Source: Nocardia alba NBRC 108234 (GTDB lineage: Bacteria > Actinomycetota > Actinomycetes > Mycobacteriales > Mycobacteriaceae). Taken from it: a stretch of DNA of 64,000 nt. Location: NCBI RefSeq assembly GCF_001612665.1, contig NZ_BDAX01000002.1, positions 1,116,001-1,180,000 on the forward strand, in the 5' to 3' direction. The position numbers and the translations under genes are program-made. Positions within the stretch are counted from its first letter, which is position 1. Every line of letters begins with the position of its first letter. Below the pieces are notes generated by a model. The model was not told where the DNA came from, made no database searches, and saw nothing but the letters and a program-made list of their open reading frames with translations. Below, piece after piece: positions 8,027 to 16,480 of the stretch.

Positions 8027-9393
8027 GATTGTCTCCTCTGGGTGTCGTTCTTCGTGGAATGTGTTGCCGCGGTGCCGAAGGCGATCGCGACGAGTGGGGT
8101 GATCGTGTGGCCTGATATCGCCGCCAGCGCGGCGTCGTCGAATCCGCCGACGATCGTGTGCGCGATCCCGGACTTGACCGCGAGCAGTTGCACTGTCGAG
8201 GTGAGCATGCCGATCTGCAGCAGGCTGTTGCGAAAGACCGCGATCGCGTCCTCGGCGACGTCGCCGCGAAGTCCGGCGATGAGGAACAGGTCGGCCTCTG
8301 CCATCAGCGCCTGTCCACCGAACAGCGCGGTGAGCGCGTGATCGGGCAGGTCGTCGATGGCGGTGACATCGATCCGGCCCGCGTGGCTGCGCATCGCGTG
8401 CAGCAGCGCCTGATCGCCGCGAACCGCCAGTGTGAGCGCGATACTGTCGCGATGTCGTGCGGGCCACTGCGAGACCATGGCGTGCAGGGCCTGCGGCAAC
8501 CACGCGCACGCCTGGGCGTCGAGTTCGCCGCGGCGAAGTCCACGGGCGGAGCGGCGCGTATCGATCAGGTGCTGGAGTTCTGCCCGGTCGCCGGTGGCCA
8601 CGCCGGTACTCACGAGGGCCCGGTTCGGCGCCTCGGCGACTCGCATCGCCCGATCGAGCCGGATGGTGCGCTCCAATTCCGCTGCCAGCATCGGGGATTG
8701 CTGCCACGCGGTATCGACGGCACGTGGTACGAGCAGCTGATCCTGGTGTGTCACCTCGGCGCCGCTCGCACCAGCACAGTCGATGATCGCGGCGCAGGCG
8801 GTGATCTCGCTCGACGGCAACGCGAGCGCATCGTCGATCCGGGTGAGAGTCCGGTTGTCGAGATGGGTGAGCTCACGGTGTTCGGCACGGCAGACCTGCG
8901 CGATGGTGCCCATGACGATCCCCGCGTCGATCAGGCAATAGCGGTAGCCGCGAAAGCCGTAACGCTGCAGGGTGCGCCACAGTGTGCTGGTCACCACGAC
9001 CACCGCTTGGTCGGCGGTGGCGGTGCCCGCGGCGGCGTCGGGGTCGATGTCGGTGAGTTCACGAAAGACTCGTCGGTGAAAATCGTAGGTCAACGCGGTC
9101 CAGCGCTCGGCGATCTGGACGACGCACACCACCTCGGTGGGATACAGGCCGCCGGCCGAGGGGGCACGCCGATAGAGCTTGGTCCCCTCCACCCGGGTGT
9201 AGCCGAAGGCGCTCTCGATAATCCGCTGCAGCGTGCGCAGCCGATCGCCACCGGGCCGGTTGAGGGCGGGCCCGCGCAGGGAGTGCGATCGGACTCGTCC
9301 GAACACCGGCCGGACTTTCGATGCCGCACTGTGCAATTGCTGTCGCTCGAGTACTCGCCCCAGGTGGATCACGCTGTCACCGTCGAGAGCCAC
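8023..9393 (-). CDS. Tandem SagB-type nitroreductase-fold dehydrogenase
   Basis: A 456-residue protein made of two nitroreductase-fold halves. The first half carries the SagB signature R-x-PSAGGLYPTE at residues 76-87, preceded by GYTRVEG. The second begins at about residue 275 with a DTRRSARGLRRG segment, typical of the start of an FMN-binding nitroreductase domain. SagB-family enzymes are FMN-dependent oxidases, best known for turning azolines into azoles in peptide products; relatives act on carrier-bound amino acids in NRPS clusters. It overlaps the aldolase gene upstream (start 9393, aldolase stop 9369) and the SDR gene downstream, so translation is probably coupled. There is no YcaO cyclodehydratase or precursor peptide nearby, so an ACP-bound substrate is more likely. 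Confidence 0.82.
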   Translation of the reverse strand: MALDGDSVIHLGRVLERQQLHSAASKVRPVFGRVRSHSLRGPALNRPGGDRLRTLQRIIESAFGYTRVEGTKLYRRAPSAGGLYPTEVVCVVQIAERWTALTYDFHRRVFRELTDIDPDAAAGTATADQAVVVVTSTLWRTLQRYGFRGYRYCLIDAGIVMGTIAQVCRAEHRELTHLDNRTLTRIDDALALPSSEITACAAIIDCAGASGAEVTHQDQLLVPRAVDTAWQQSPMLAAELERTIRLDRAMRVAEAPNRALVSTGVATGDRAELQHLIDTRRSARGLRRGELDAQACAWLPQALHAMVSQWPARHRDSIALTLAVRGDQALLHAMRSHAGRIDVTAIDDLPDHALTALFGGQALMAEADLFLIAGLRGDVAEDAIAVFRNSLLQIGMLTSTVQLLAVKSGIAHTIVGGFDDAALAAISGHTITPLVAIAFGTAATHSTKNDTQRRQS

Positions 9394-10115
9394 TCACGCA
9401 CGTGGGGACTACGTTCCTTGATATCGCGCACGCGGTAGTCCCAGTAGCTCTTCACCGCGAGATCGCTGTAGATGTAGTCGTTCTTGGCCTCGATATCAGC
9501 ACTGCTGGAGTGAAAGAACTTCACCCCGGTGGCGAGCGCCTTGATCTGCAGTTCACACGCTCGTTCGAGCAGTTGCGCCGCGACGACAGCGTGCCGCAGG
9601 GTACGTCCGACGATCACGCCGCCGTGGTTGCGCAGGAACACCGCGGGGTTGTACGCCAGCACATCGGCCACCGCGCGACCGGTTTCGATGTCGAGAATCG
9701 TGTTGCTGGTCAAGGTGAATCGAGGGCAGCGATCCACGAACGGCGCCGCGTCGTGGGAGAGCGCCACCAGTTCGGTATCGAGCGCGCCGAACACCAGAGT
9801 GTTCGGCGCGTGACTGTGCACGATGGCGTTGACATCGGGCCTGGCGGCGTAGATCGCCTGGTGCAGAGGCAGTTCCGGCGGCGCGAGGCGATCCGGCGGT
9901 TGGTCCGCGTCGATGCTGGCGACGACCATGTCCGCCGGGGTGGCTTCACTGAACCCCCGCAGGGCGCTCTTGATCAGGAAGCTCTCGGATCTCGGTAGAC
10001 GCGCCGAGATCTGGCCCTGGTTGAAATCGTCGTGGCCGGTGCCCGACAGTTGCAGACTGCCGAGCGCGAGATTGACCGCCAGCCGGTGTTCGGCGACGGA
10101 ACCGCTGGGTGTCAT
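9369..10115 (-). CDS. Class II aldolase/adducin-family protein
   Basis: A 248-residue protein starting at ATG 10115 with AGGAACAGGAAAC upstream. It retains the metal-dependent aldolase signature: E81 in PPELPLH, the HxH zinc pair H100/H102 in VHSHAP, and H164 in LRNHGG. Class II aldolases cleave or form C-C bonds, often on phosphorylated sugars; some relatives decarboxylate or epimerise. An aldolase of this class between an ACP gene and a SagB-type oxidase is unusual and suggests C-C bond cleavage or formation on a pathway intermediate. Zinc binding is well supported by the residues; the reaction is not known. The gene lies 31 bases after the ACP stop. Confidence 0.85.
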   Translation of the reverse strand: MTPSGSVAEHRLAVNLALGSLQLSGTGHDDFNQGQISARLPRSESFLIKSALRGFSEATPADMVVASIDADQPPDRLAPPELPLHQAIYAARPDVNAIVHSHAPNTLVFGALDTELVALSHDAAPFVDRCPRFTLTSNTILDIETGRAVADVLAYNPAVFLRNHGGVIVGRTLRHAVVAAQLLERACELQIKALATGVKFFHSSSADIEAKNDYIYSDLAVKSYWDYRVRDIKERSPHVREWLSTVTA

Positions 10116-10146
10116 GGGTGTTTCCTGTTCCTGGCTGTCCGGGGCA

Positions 10147-10407
10147 CTAGGCGGGGACGCCCAGCTTGTCGGCGATGTGATCGCACATGACCTGCAGATC
10201 ACTCATGACGGCTTCGTCGACGTCGTCGTCCCACTCGATGCCGAATTCGTCTTCGACCGCGACCAGCACGCGCAGGGTCGCGAGCGAGTTGAGTCCGAGG
10301 TGGCGCAGCGAGTCGGGGCCGACTCCGATATCGGACTCCTGGATCTGGCCGTCCGACTCTTTGACGATAAGGGCTTTGACATCGGTCAGGATCTGCGCGC
10401 GGTTCAT
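10147..10407 (-). CDS. Acyl carrier protein
   Basis: An 86-residue acidic four-helix carrier protein. The phosphopantetheine attachment site is S41 in LGLNSLATL, close to the canonical LGxDSL with Asp changed to Asn. ATG 10407 has a strong AGGAGGAG site and overlaps the stop of the ligase gene (ATGA), so ligase and carrier are made in stoichiometric coupling. The ligase most likely loads its acyl or aminoacyl substrate onto this protein. The following enzymes could then act on the thioester. No phosphopantetheinyl transferase is encoded in the window, so a genomic one would be used. Confidence 0.92.
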   Translation of the reverse strand: MNRAQILTDVKALIVKESDGQIQESDIGVGPDSLRHLGLNSLATLRVLVAVEDEFGIEWDDDVDEAVMSDLQVMCDHIADKLGVPA

Positions 10408-11855
10408 TGCGAAGCTCCTCCTATTCCTGCGAGTTGCGCGGACATGATCTTGCCCGCGGAGGATCGTGGCAACGCGGGAACGATCGTCCAGCGCTGCGGA
10501 ATCTTGTACTGGGACAAGTACTTTCGACAGTGGTCGATCAGGTCGCTTCTGCCCGCGGTCGCGGATTCGACATAGGCGCACAGGACCGGCTCGGTGGTGG
10601 TCGGCTCCGCGCGCACCAGGGCACCACTCACGTCGTGATGCCGTAGCAGGACATCGGCGATCTCGCCGGGATCGATTTTGCGGCCGGCGATATTGACGAT
10701 GCGGTCCGCGCGACCGGTGATGAAAAGGTCGCCGTCCCGTAGGAAGCCGAGATCCTGGGTGAGGTAGCGGCCGTTCGAATCGAGGTGATCGGCGAAGTCC
10801 GGAGGGCGTGGGTCCAGGTAGCGGGTGGCCATCGCGGCGGTACGCACCGCGATACGCGCCGGAGTGGGATCCACAGCGCGCGAGCCATTTTCAGTCTCAG
10901 GGGTGGGGATTTCGAGCAGTTCGACTCCTGCCAAGGCCCGGCCCAGTGACCCCGCGACTCGTCCGTCGTTGAACGTCACCGGACCCACTTCCGCGAGTCC
11001 GTAGTAGTTGCAGATGTGGGTGCCGAGCTCGGCCGACCAGCGTCGGTCGGTGTCAGGGCGCAACGGCGCCGCGGAGCTGACGAGCAACCGCAGCGAGGTG
11101 AGCCCGCCGAGGTCGCGTTCGGCGAGCGCCTCGTAGACGAACGGAAACGCCACCAGAACCGTGGGACTCCAGGTGCGCAGCGCCGCGAGCATCGAGGACG
11201 GAATCGGGCGGACACCCGGAAGGACCAGGGTGGCGCCCACCTCGAACACCGCGAGCAGCGAGGTGTTGAAGGCCAAGCCGTTGTTCAGCGCCGCCAGACA
11301 CATCACCGTATCCGCGCTGGTGAGCTGGGTGGCAGCTCCCCAGGCGGACGCGGCGTTGATCATCGCCTCGATGCCGAATCCCAGGCATCGGGGCGCGCCG
11401 GAACTGCCGGAGGTGAAGCGCCCGAAGTCGATGCCGTCGAGATCGTGGCGCAGCGGTGCGCCGGGTTCGGCAGCGAGCTCCAGGTAGCGCACTCCCCCGT
11501 CGCCCAGTGTGATGCTCGCCGCTACGGACTCGGGCCGCTGTGCGCGCACCACGCTGGAAGCGCCTGTACGTTTGAGGGTTTCGGCGATCTCGTGTTCGCT
11601 CCACGCCGGATCACCGACCAGCGGCACCAGTCCCGAGCGCAGGGCACCGAGGAGCAGGGCCACGTCGCCGGGTGTGTTGCCGGGCAGCAGCAGGAACGGA
11701 GAATGGGGCACGACCTCGTGCAGCCAGGCTTCGGCGTGGCGGCTGGCCGGCTCGAGCTCCGCGTAGCTGTACGCGGCGTCGGCGCCCGCCGACACCGCGG
11801 TGCGGTCGCCATATCGCTGGGCGTAGCGCGTCAGCAGATCGCCGAGCGCGTTCAT
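10404..11855 (-). CDS. AMP-forming acyl/aminoacyl ligase (ANL superfamily)
   Basis: A 483-residue adenylate-forming enzyme starting at ATG 11855, 22 bases after the hydrolase stop. Core motifs are FTSGSSGAPR at 147-156 (the A3 loop, with the usual final Lys as Arg), YYGLAEVGP (A5), the DLG of A7, GRADRIVNIAGRKIDPGEI (A8) and the catalytic lysine K469 in SSAGKIM (A10). It activates a carboxylate with ATP and, given the translational coupling to the ACP, most likely transfers it to the carrier phosphopantetheine. The specificity pocket cannot be assigned with confidence by eye. The open frame upstream of 11855 overlaps the hydrolase and was not used. Confidence 0.9.
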   Translation of the reverse strand: MNALGDLLTRYAQRYGDRTAVSAGADAAYSYAELEPASRHAEAWLHEVVPHSPFLLLPGNTPGDVALLLGALRSGLVPLVGDPAWSEHEIAETLKRTGASSVVRAQRPESVAASITLGDGGVRYLELAAEPGAPLRHDLDGIDFGRFTSGSSGAPRCLGFGIEAMINAASAWGAATQLTSADTVMCLAALNNGLAFNTSLLAVFEVGATLVLPGVRPIPSSMLAALRTWSPTVLVAFPFVYEALAERDLGGLTSLRLLVSSAAPLRPDTDRRWSAELGTHICNYYGLAEVGPVTFNDGRVAGSLGRALAGVELLEIPTPETENGSRAVDPTPARIAVRTAAMATRYLDPRPPDFADHLDSNGRYLTQDLGFLRDGDLFITGRADRIVNIAGRKIDPGEIADVLLRHHDVSGALVRAEPTTTEPVLCAYVESATAGRSDLIDHCRKYLSQYKIPQRWTIVPALPRSSAGKIMSAQLAGIGGASQ

Positions 11856-11877
11856 GACCGGGATGCTTTCGCGCGGA

Positions 11878-12753
11878 TCACGGGGCGAGCGTGGACTGGA
11901 CGAATCGATCGATGGACGCCTCGAATTCGGCGGTCGCCTCGAAGTAGGGGGCATGGCCGGAATGCGGGATGGTCTCGACCCGGGCATCGGGCATGATGGC
12001 CGCGATCTCGCGCAACATACCCTCGGAGGTCTGGAAGTCGTTCTCGCCGGCGGAGAGCAGGACCGGCGCGGTGAGCCGACGCAGCTTGTCCGGGTCGTCG
12101 TCGACCGTGAGCGAGGTCTGCAGGTTGGTGGTCAGCTGCTGTTGCGAGCTCAGGGCGATGAAACGTTCCTTGAGCGCGAGATAGGCCGGGCTGCCGCCAT
12201 ATTCGACTGTGTGGTGGGAGTAGATCAGCGGGTACATCTCGTTGAACAACGCGGTGGGGCCAACGTTGGTCACGGTCGAGAGCCACGATTGGATCAGGCG
12301 CTTGCGCCGACGTCCGCCGATCGCGTTGAACACCGGTCCGTACAGTCCGAGTCCGCCCACCTCGTCGGGGTAGGCCAGGGCGTATTCGCGCGCCAGCAGC
12401 GTGGAATCCGACGACGCGACCAGGTACGGCCGCTCGACGCCGAGATGGGTCAGGACCGCCCGCAGGTCATGGATGTGTTGCTGGAAGTCCACGACGCCGT
12501 CCACCTGTGTGGACGCGCCCTTGTTGCGCAGGTCGTAGCTGACGATCGAATACTTGGTCGCCAGTTCGGTGGTGAAGTTGCGCCACAGCGGCGCGATCAG
12601 GAAGAGATTGGGGATGAGCACCACGGTGGTGGGCGAGTCGATTCCGTAGCGCTCGTAGTAGATGTGTACCCCCTCTTCGGTTTCGAGCCGATTGCCGGCG
12701 ATGTATCCCAGGTCGTAGGCATCGACCTTTTCCGCCGTGACCACTTCAACCAT
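11878..12753 (-). CDS. Alpha/beta-fold hydrolase with unusual nucleophile elbow
   Basis: A 291-residue protein starting at ATG 12753 with GGAGGTACTG upstream. The fold is clear: TTVVLIPNLF, then YSIVSYDLRNKGAST (oxyanion strand), LLSAGENDF (acid) and HSGHAPYF (His). The nucleophile elbow, usually GxSxG, reads A113-S-S115-D-S117; the central Ser is present but both flanking glycines are replaced, which should alter the oxyanion environment. It is the first gene of the eight-gene operon and may act as the off-loading thioesterase, or cleave a C-C or ester bond. The AT-rich promoter region lies immediately upstream and is shared with the MMPL gene. Confidence 0.88.
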   Translation of the reverse strand: MVEVVTAEKVDAYDLGYIAGNRLETEEGVHIYYERYGIDSPTTVVLIPNLFLIAPLWRNFTTELATKYSIVSYDLRNKGASTQVDGVVDFQQHIHDLRAVLTHLGVERPYLVASSDSTLLAREYALAYPDEVGGLGLYGPVFNAIGGRRRKRLIQSWLSTVTNVGPTALFNEMYPLIYSHHTVEYGGSPAYLALKERFIALSSQQQLTTNLQTSLTVDDDPDKLRRLTAPVLLSAGENDFQTSEGMLREIAAIMPDARVETIPHSGHAPYFEATAEFEASIDRFVQSTLAP

Positions 12754-12921
12754 CAGTACCTCCAAGGTGGGTTTGACCTAACAAATAAGTTATATGTGGA
12801 ACCGACTGTCGAAATGTTACTGTCGTCGCGGTAGCCGCGCAACCCGCCTGTTCGCGTTCGACACCCTCGTCACGCCGGCCGCCCTCACCACCGTCGAACC
12901 GGTAGATCTGTTGGGAGCCTT
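12754..12921. promoter_or_regulatory. Divergent promoter region for the biosynthetic operon and the MMPL exporter
   Basis: These 168 bases separate the first gene of the minus operon from the divergent MMPL gene. Bases 12770-12800 are unusually AT-rich for this genome. They include TTGACC at 12773-12778 and a small inverted repeat, TAAC-N6-GTTA, at 12779-12792. Spacing does not fit one clear sigma-70 promoter, so I mark it only as the likely control region coordinating synthesis and export. Confidence 0.45.
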
Positions 12922-15186
12922 ATGTTTACGCGTCTGGCGGCGCTCGTACTTCGAGCGCCGCGCGTCATCCTCATCGCGGCGCTGCTGTTCTTGGTCGTCG
13001 CGGGCGGCTTCGGCGCATCCGTCATCTCGCAGCTGCCCGCCGGCGGCTACGACCCCCCGAACGCCGAATCCTCCCGTGCTGAACGGATATTGACCGAGCG
13101 CTTCGGCGCCGGCGGATTCTCCCTGGTGTTCGCCGTGACTGCGCCCGAGGGCATCGACACCCCGGCCGCGCGTGCGCGCGCGCAGTCCATCTCCGATGCG
13201 CTGACCCAGTCGGGATACGTCAATCAGGTTGTCTCCTACTGGACTTCGCCCGCGGAGGAGGGCGCGGCGCTGGCGGGTACGGACCGGCGTTCGGCACTCG
13301 TGGCCGGGCTGGTCGCCGGCAACGACAAGGACGCCATGCAACGCGCGCACGATCTGTCCGAGCCCCTGATCGGGGAGCGTGACGGCGTCACCGTCACGGC
13401 GGGCGGACAGGCGATGTCGTTGTACGAGCTCAACCACCAGTCGCAGGTGGACGCGGTGAAGATGGACATGATCGCGATCCCGTTGACCTTCCTGGTGATG
13501 GTGTGGATCTTCGGCAGCGCGCTGGCCGCGGCCGTACCGATGGCGGTCTCGATGTTCGCGATCGTCGGCACGCTGGCGTGGCTGCGAATCCTGTTCTCGT
13601 TCACCGATGTCGCGGTCTTCGCGGTCAACATCGCCCAGGCGCTCGGGCTGGCGCTGGCGATCGACTACACGCTGTTCATCATCAGCCGGTTTCGCGAAGA
13701 GAAGGCCGCCGGGAGCACGCCCGAGCAGGCTTTGATCAGGACCATGAACACCGCCGGGCGCACCGTGGCGTATTCGGCGCTGACCGTCGCGGTGGCGATG
13801 TCGGTCATGCTGGTGTTCCCGATGTACTTCATGCGCTCACTGGCCTTCGGCGCCCTGGGAGCTATCGCGTTCTGCCTGGTCGGCGCGCTCGTAGTGGCGC
13901 CCGCGGCGATCATCGTGCTCGGGGACCGATTGGACAGATACGATCTGCGCCCGCCGGTGCGGCGGCTGTTCCGTCGCCCCGCGGTTCCCGTGCGCACCGC
14001 TGCCGAGGACACCGCGTGGTACCGGATCGCCCTGTTCGCCATGCGGCGCGCTGTCCCGGTGATCATCGTGGTGTCGGGTCTGCTCGCGGTGTTGAGTCTG
14101 CCGTTACTGGGCGCCAAGTTCGGCTACCCCGACGATCGGGCGCTGCCGACCTCCACCCAGGCACGCCAAACCGGAGATGTGCTGCGCGCCCAATTCTCCG
14201 TCGACAGCCAGGGGCGCGTGCCGGTCGTCTTCCCCGACGCCGCACCGCAGGCGTCGGCACTCACCGACTACGCGCAACGCCTCTCGATGATCGACGGGGT
14301 CACCTCGGTCCAGACACCGACGGGGATCATCGCGCGCGGACAGGTGGTTTCACCGCGCGTCGTGGACGCGGCGGCACACGCCGACTCGGCCTACCTCACG
14401 GTGCAGACCACCGAGGACCCGTTCTCCGAGGCGGGACGCGCGCAACTCGCGCAGTTGAAAGCTGTTGCCGCACCGCAGGACACCCTGTTCGGTGGGCTGG
14501 TCCAACGCGATCTGGACGCGGTGCACGGCATTACCGACAAGCTGCCGCTGGCTTTGACGCTGCTGGTCGTGGCCACCTTCGTGCTGCTGTTCATGATGAC
14601 CGGCAGCGTGATCCTGCCGATCAAGGCGATTGTCATGAACGTGCTGTCGTTGACCGCCGCGATCGGGGTCATGGTGTGGGTGTTCCAGGACTTCCACCTC
14701 GACGGGCTCGGCACGACACCGATCGGCCGCACCGTAGTGACGATGCCGATCCTGCTGGGCTGCATGGCATTCGGGCTCGCCATGGACTACGAGGTGTTCG
14801 TGCTGTCGCGGGTGCGGGAGGAATGGGCTCGCTCGGGTCGCACCAAGGCAGACAGTGATCGCGCCGTCGCGCTCGGTCTGGCGCGCAGCGGACGTATCGT
14901 CACCGCCGCGGCGACGGTGATGGCCATCGCTTTCGCCGCGATGATGGTGTCGCAGGTGTCGTTCGCGCGCGGCCTCGGATTCGGCCTGACCCTGGCGGTG
15001 CTGATGGACGCCTTCCTCGTTCGCGTTCTGCTGGTGCCTGCGTTCATGCGCGTGATGGGTCGCGCCAATTGGTGGGCGCCGAAGGGGCTGGCCCGCTGGC
15101 ACGAACGGCACCAGTGGACCGATGACCCGACACCCGACACGGCAAGTGGCCGGATCGATCCCACCGTAGAAAGGCAGTCGATATGA
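12922..15186 (+). CDS. MMPL-family (RND) membrane transporter
   Basis: A 754-residue integral membrane protein with the two-half MMPL architecture. There is one N-terminal transmembrane helix, a periplasmic domain, a five-helix block, a repeat of this, and a basic C-terminal tail. Each half carries the proton-relay Asp-Tyr pair of MmpL proteins: D248-Y249 in LAIDYTLFI and D622-Y623 in LAMDYEVFV, each followed by an R-x-REE segment. These proteins use proton motive force to export lipids or lipopeptide-like products. ATG 12922 follows GGGAG. Divergence from the ACP/ligase operon suggests export of its product. It overlaps the DJ-1/PfpI gene by an ATGA and is shorter than the large mycobacterial MmpLs. 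Confidence 0.93.
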   Translation: MFTRLAALVLRAPRVILIAALLFLVVAGGFGASVISQLPAGGYDPPNAESSRAERILTERFGAGGFSLVFAVTAPEGIDTPAARARAQSISDALTQSGYVNQVVSYWTSPAEEGAALAGTDRRSALVAGLVAGNDKDAMQRAHDLSEPLIGERDGVTVTAGGQAMSLYELNHQSQVDAVKMDMIAIPLTFLVMVWIFGSALAAAVPMAVSMFAIVGTLAWLRILFSFTDVAVFAVNIAQALGLALAIDYTLFIISRFREEKAAGSTPEQALIRTMNTAGRTVAYSALTVAVAMSVMLVFPMYFMRSLAFGALGAIAFCLVGALVVAPAAIIVLGDRLDRYDLRPPVRRLFRRPAVPVRTAAEDTAWYRIALFAMRRAVPVIIVVSGLLAVLSLPLLGAKFGYPDDRALPTSTQARQTGDVLRAQFSVDSQGRVPVVFPDAAPQASALTDYAQRLSMIDGVTSVQTPTGIIARGQVVSPRVVDAAAHADSAYLTVQTTEDPFSEAGRAQLAQLKAVAAPQDTLFGGLVQRDLDAVHGITDKLPLALTLLVVATFVLLFMMTGSVILPIKAIVMNVLSLTAAIGVMVWVFQDFHLDGLGTTPIGRTVVTMPILLGCMAFGLAMDYEVFVLSRVREEWARSGRTKADSDRAVALGLARSGRIVTAAATVMAIAFAAMMVSQVSFARGLGFGLTLAVLMDAFLVRVLLVPAFMRVMGRANWWAPKGLARWHERHQWTDDPTPDTASGRIDPTVERQSI

Positions 15187-15788
15187 CGAGCTATGGAGTA
15201 CTGCTGTACGAGGGAGTCGAGGAACTGGACTTCGTCGGCCCCTGGGAGGTGTTCGCCGTGTCCTCGCTCTTGCGCAAGGACGCCGACCAGGCGGTGTTGA
15301 TCGCCGAGCGCCCCGATCCGGTGCGCTGCATCAACGCGATGCGGGTGCTGCCGGACTGCACGTTCGACGATCACCCCGACCTCGACGTCCTGCTGATTCC
15401 CGGCGGAAGCGGTAGCCGGGCACAGGTCGCGAACACGGTGCTGATCGATTGGATCGCGCGTACCTCGAAACAGGTGAGCTGGACAGCGGGCGTGTGCACC
15501 GGGACATTCCTGCTGCACAAGGCCGGCATCGCGAGCGGGCGAAGGGTTACCACGCACCGCCTGTTCCACGAAACATTGCAGGCACGCGGAGAGGTCACCG
15601 TGGTGACCGATGCCCGCTACGTCGTCGACGGCGATCTGATCACCTCGCAGGGGATCTCGGCGGGAATCGATATGGCGCTGTGGCTGATCGGGTCGCTGCA
15701 CGGCCGCGACCACGCCCGACGCGTGCGCGAGCACATGCAATACGAACCCGCTCCGCCCTATCTCGCCGACGAACCTCACGTGCGGTGA
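15183..15788 (+). CDS. DJ-1/PfpI-family protein
   Basis: A 201-residue protein of the class I glutamine amidotransferase-like fold. The nucleophile elbow is AGVC105TGTF, and an acidic residue in GVEELD (E13/E14) lies near it in family structures. LLIPGGSGSR and the C-terminal TSQGISAGIDMALWL are typical of the PfpI_2 branch, which includes isonitrile hydratase and the sensor halves of AraC regulators; there is no HTH here. Its start overlaps the MMPL stop, so it is cotranscribed with the exporter. Hydratase or glyoxalase/deglycase-like activity is possible; I cannot choose. Its position suggests a tailoring, self-protection or detoxification role for the neighbouring pathway. Confidence 0.85.
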   Translation: MTSYGVLLYEGVEELDFVGPWEVFAVSSLLRKDADQAVLIAERPDPVRCINAMRVLPDCTFDDHPDLDVLLIPGGSGSRAQVANTVLIDWIARTSKQVSWTAGVCTGTFLLHKAGIASGRRVTTHRLFHETLQARGEVTVVTDARYVVDGDLITSQGISAGIDMALWLIGSLHGRDHARRVREHMQYEPAPPYLADEPHVR

Positions 15789-15794
15789 GCGTGG

Positions 15795-15836
15795 CACGGA
15801 CGACTCCTGTCGATGATTCGACAGGAGTCGTCCGTG
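15795..15836. terminator. Perfect 19-bp-stem terminator hairpin
   Basis: A 19-bp perfect stem (inner arm ACTCCTGTCGA) closed by the tetraloop TGAT, lying between the stop of the DJ-1 gene and the convergent YbhB gene stop at 15877. Its symmetry and position make it a bidirectional rho-independent-type terminator without a U-tract. Confidence 0.85.
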
Positions 15837-15876
15837 GCTCTGTTTCGGCAGCTCGGTTCGTCTGCCGTCGAGCCTG

Positions 15877-16401
15877 TCAGGCGGGAGCGTCGCTCGTTCC
15901 GACGATGACCGCGCGACCGACGGTGTGCGGAATCATCAAGATGTTGAGCATCGCGAGACTCGCTCCTTCCGGCACCTCCAAGCGATCCACCGAAAGCGCT
16001 GTCGCGCAGACGAACAGGCGATGGGTGCCGGTTCCGGGAGGCGGCTGCACCCCGGAGTACGCCGCCTGCCCCAGATCGTTGACCAGCGTGACGGCACCGG
16101 CGGGCAGACCGGTCCCGCCATCGGCTCCGGCATCACGTTTTATCGTCCCCGTCACGGCGGGCACGTCCTTGACCACCCAGTGCCAGAGTCCACCCGGGAT
16201 CGGCGCATCGGCGTCGAAGGCGGTGATGACCAGGCTGCGGGTTCCATCGGGCAAGCCCGACCAGATCAGTGAGGGAGATTGATTCGCACCGGCGTCGGTG
16301 TTGTAGCACGCCGTCGGGAGCGGGCCTCCATTGTCGAAATCATCACTGCGCAAGTCGAATTCGACGGCGGGGAAGGCGAGCGCGTAGGGGTGGTAGCTCA
16401 C
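15877..16401 (-). CDS. YbhB/YbcL-family (PEBP, Raf-kinase-inhibitor-like) protein
   Basis: A 174-residue protein starting at GTG 16401 with AGGAGAACC upstream. PEBP-family landmarks are NQSPSLIWSGLPDGTRSLVI, then DADAPIPGGLWHWVV (anion-binding pocket Asp and the HW pair), GQAAYSGVQPPPGTGTHRL and the FVCAT strand. The protein is full length for bacterial YbhB and has no signal peptide, so it is cytosolic. Its biochemical role in bacteria is poorly defined. It is divergent from a MarR regulator, with two matched palindromes between them, so it is almost certainly MarR-controlled. Confidence 0.92.
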   Translation of the reverse strand: MSYHPYALAFPAVEFDLRSDDFDNGGPLPTACYNTDAGANQSPSLIWSGLPDGTRSLVITAFDADAPIPGGLWHWVVKDVPAVTGTIKRDAGADGGTGLPAGAVTLVNDLGQAAYSGVQPPPGTGTHRLFVCATALSVDRLEVPEGASLAMLNILMIPHTVGRAVIVGTSDAPA

Positions 16402-16427
16402 TGCCAGGTTCTCCTAGGAAGTCAATT

Positions 16428-16469
16428 TATACAGCCTTGCTGTGTATCTGAACGTACAGCGAAGCTGTA
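16428..16469. promoter_or_regulatory. Paired MarR-type operators
   Basis: Two copies of an inverted repeat, TACAGC-N3-GCTGTA, occur at 16430-16444 (last arm base G) and 16455-16469 (perfect). Their centres are 25 bp apart. They lie between the divergent GTG starts of YbhB (16401) and the MarR gene (16481), a classic autoregulated MarR arrangement. Confidence 0.8.
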
Positions 16470-16480
16470 TAGTTTGTCCA

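Noticed and set aside
6959..8707. Long minus-strand frame extending upstream of the SDR gene
   Set aside because: The extra N-terminus is Arg/Pro-rich, overlaps the SagB-type gene, and the GTG at 8026 has a strong ribosome-binding site and starts the Rossmann fold.
8023..10407. Possible azole-peptide (TOMM) cluster because of the SagB-type enzyme
   Set aside because: No YcaO cyclodehydratase, E1-like partner or precursor peptide is present; an ACP and ligase are coupled instead.
12922..12960. mmpL lipid cluster with polyketide synthase
   Set aside because: No PKS, Pap or FadD32-like genes occur in the window; the MMPL is paired only with the small operon and a DJ-1 gene.
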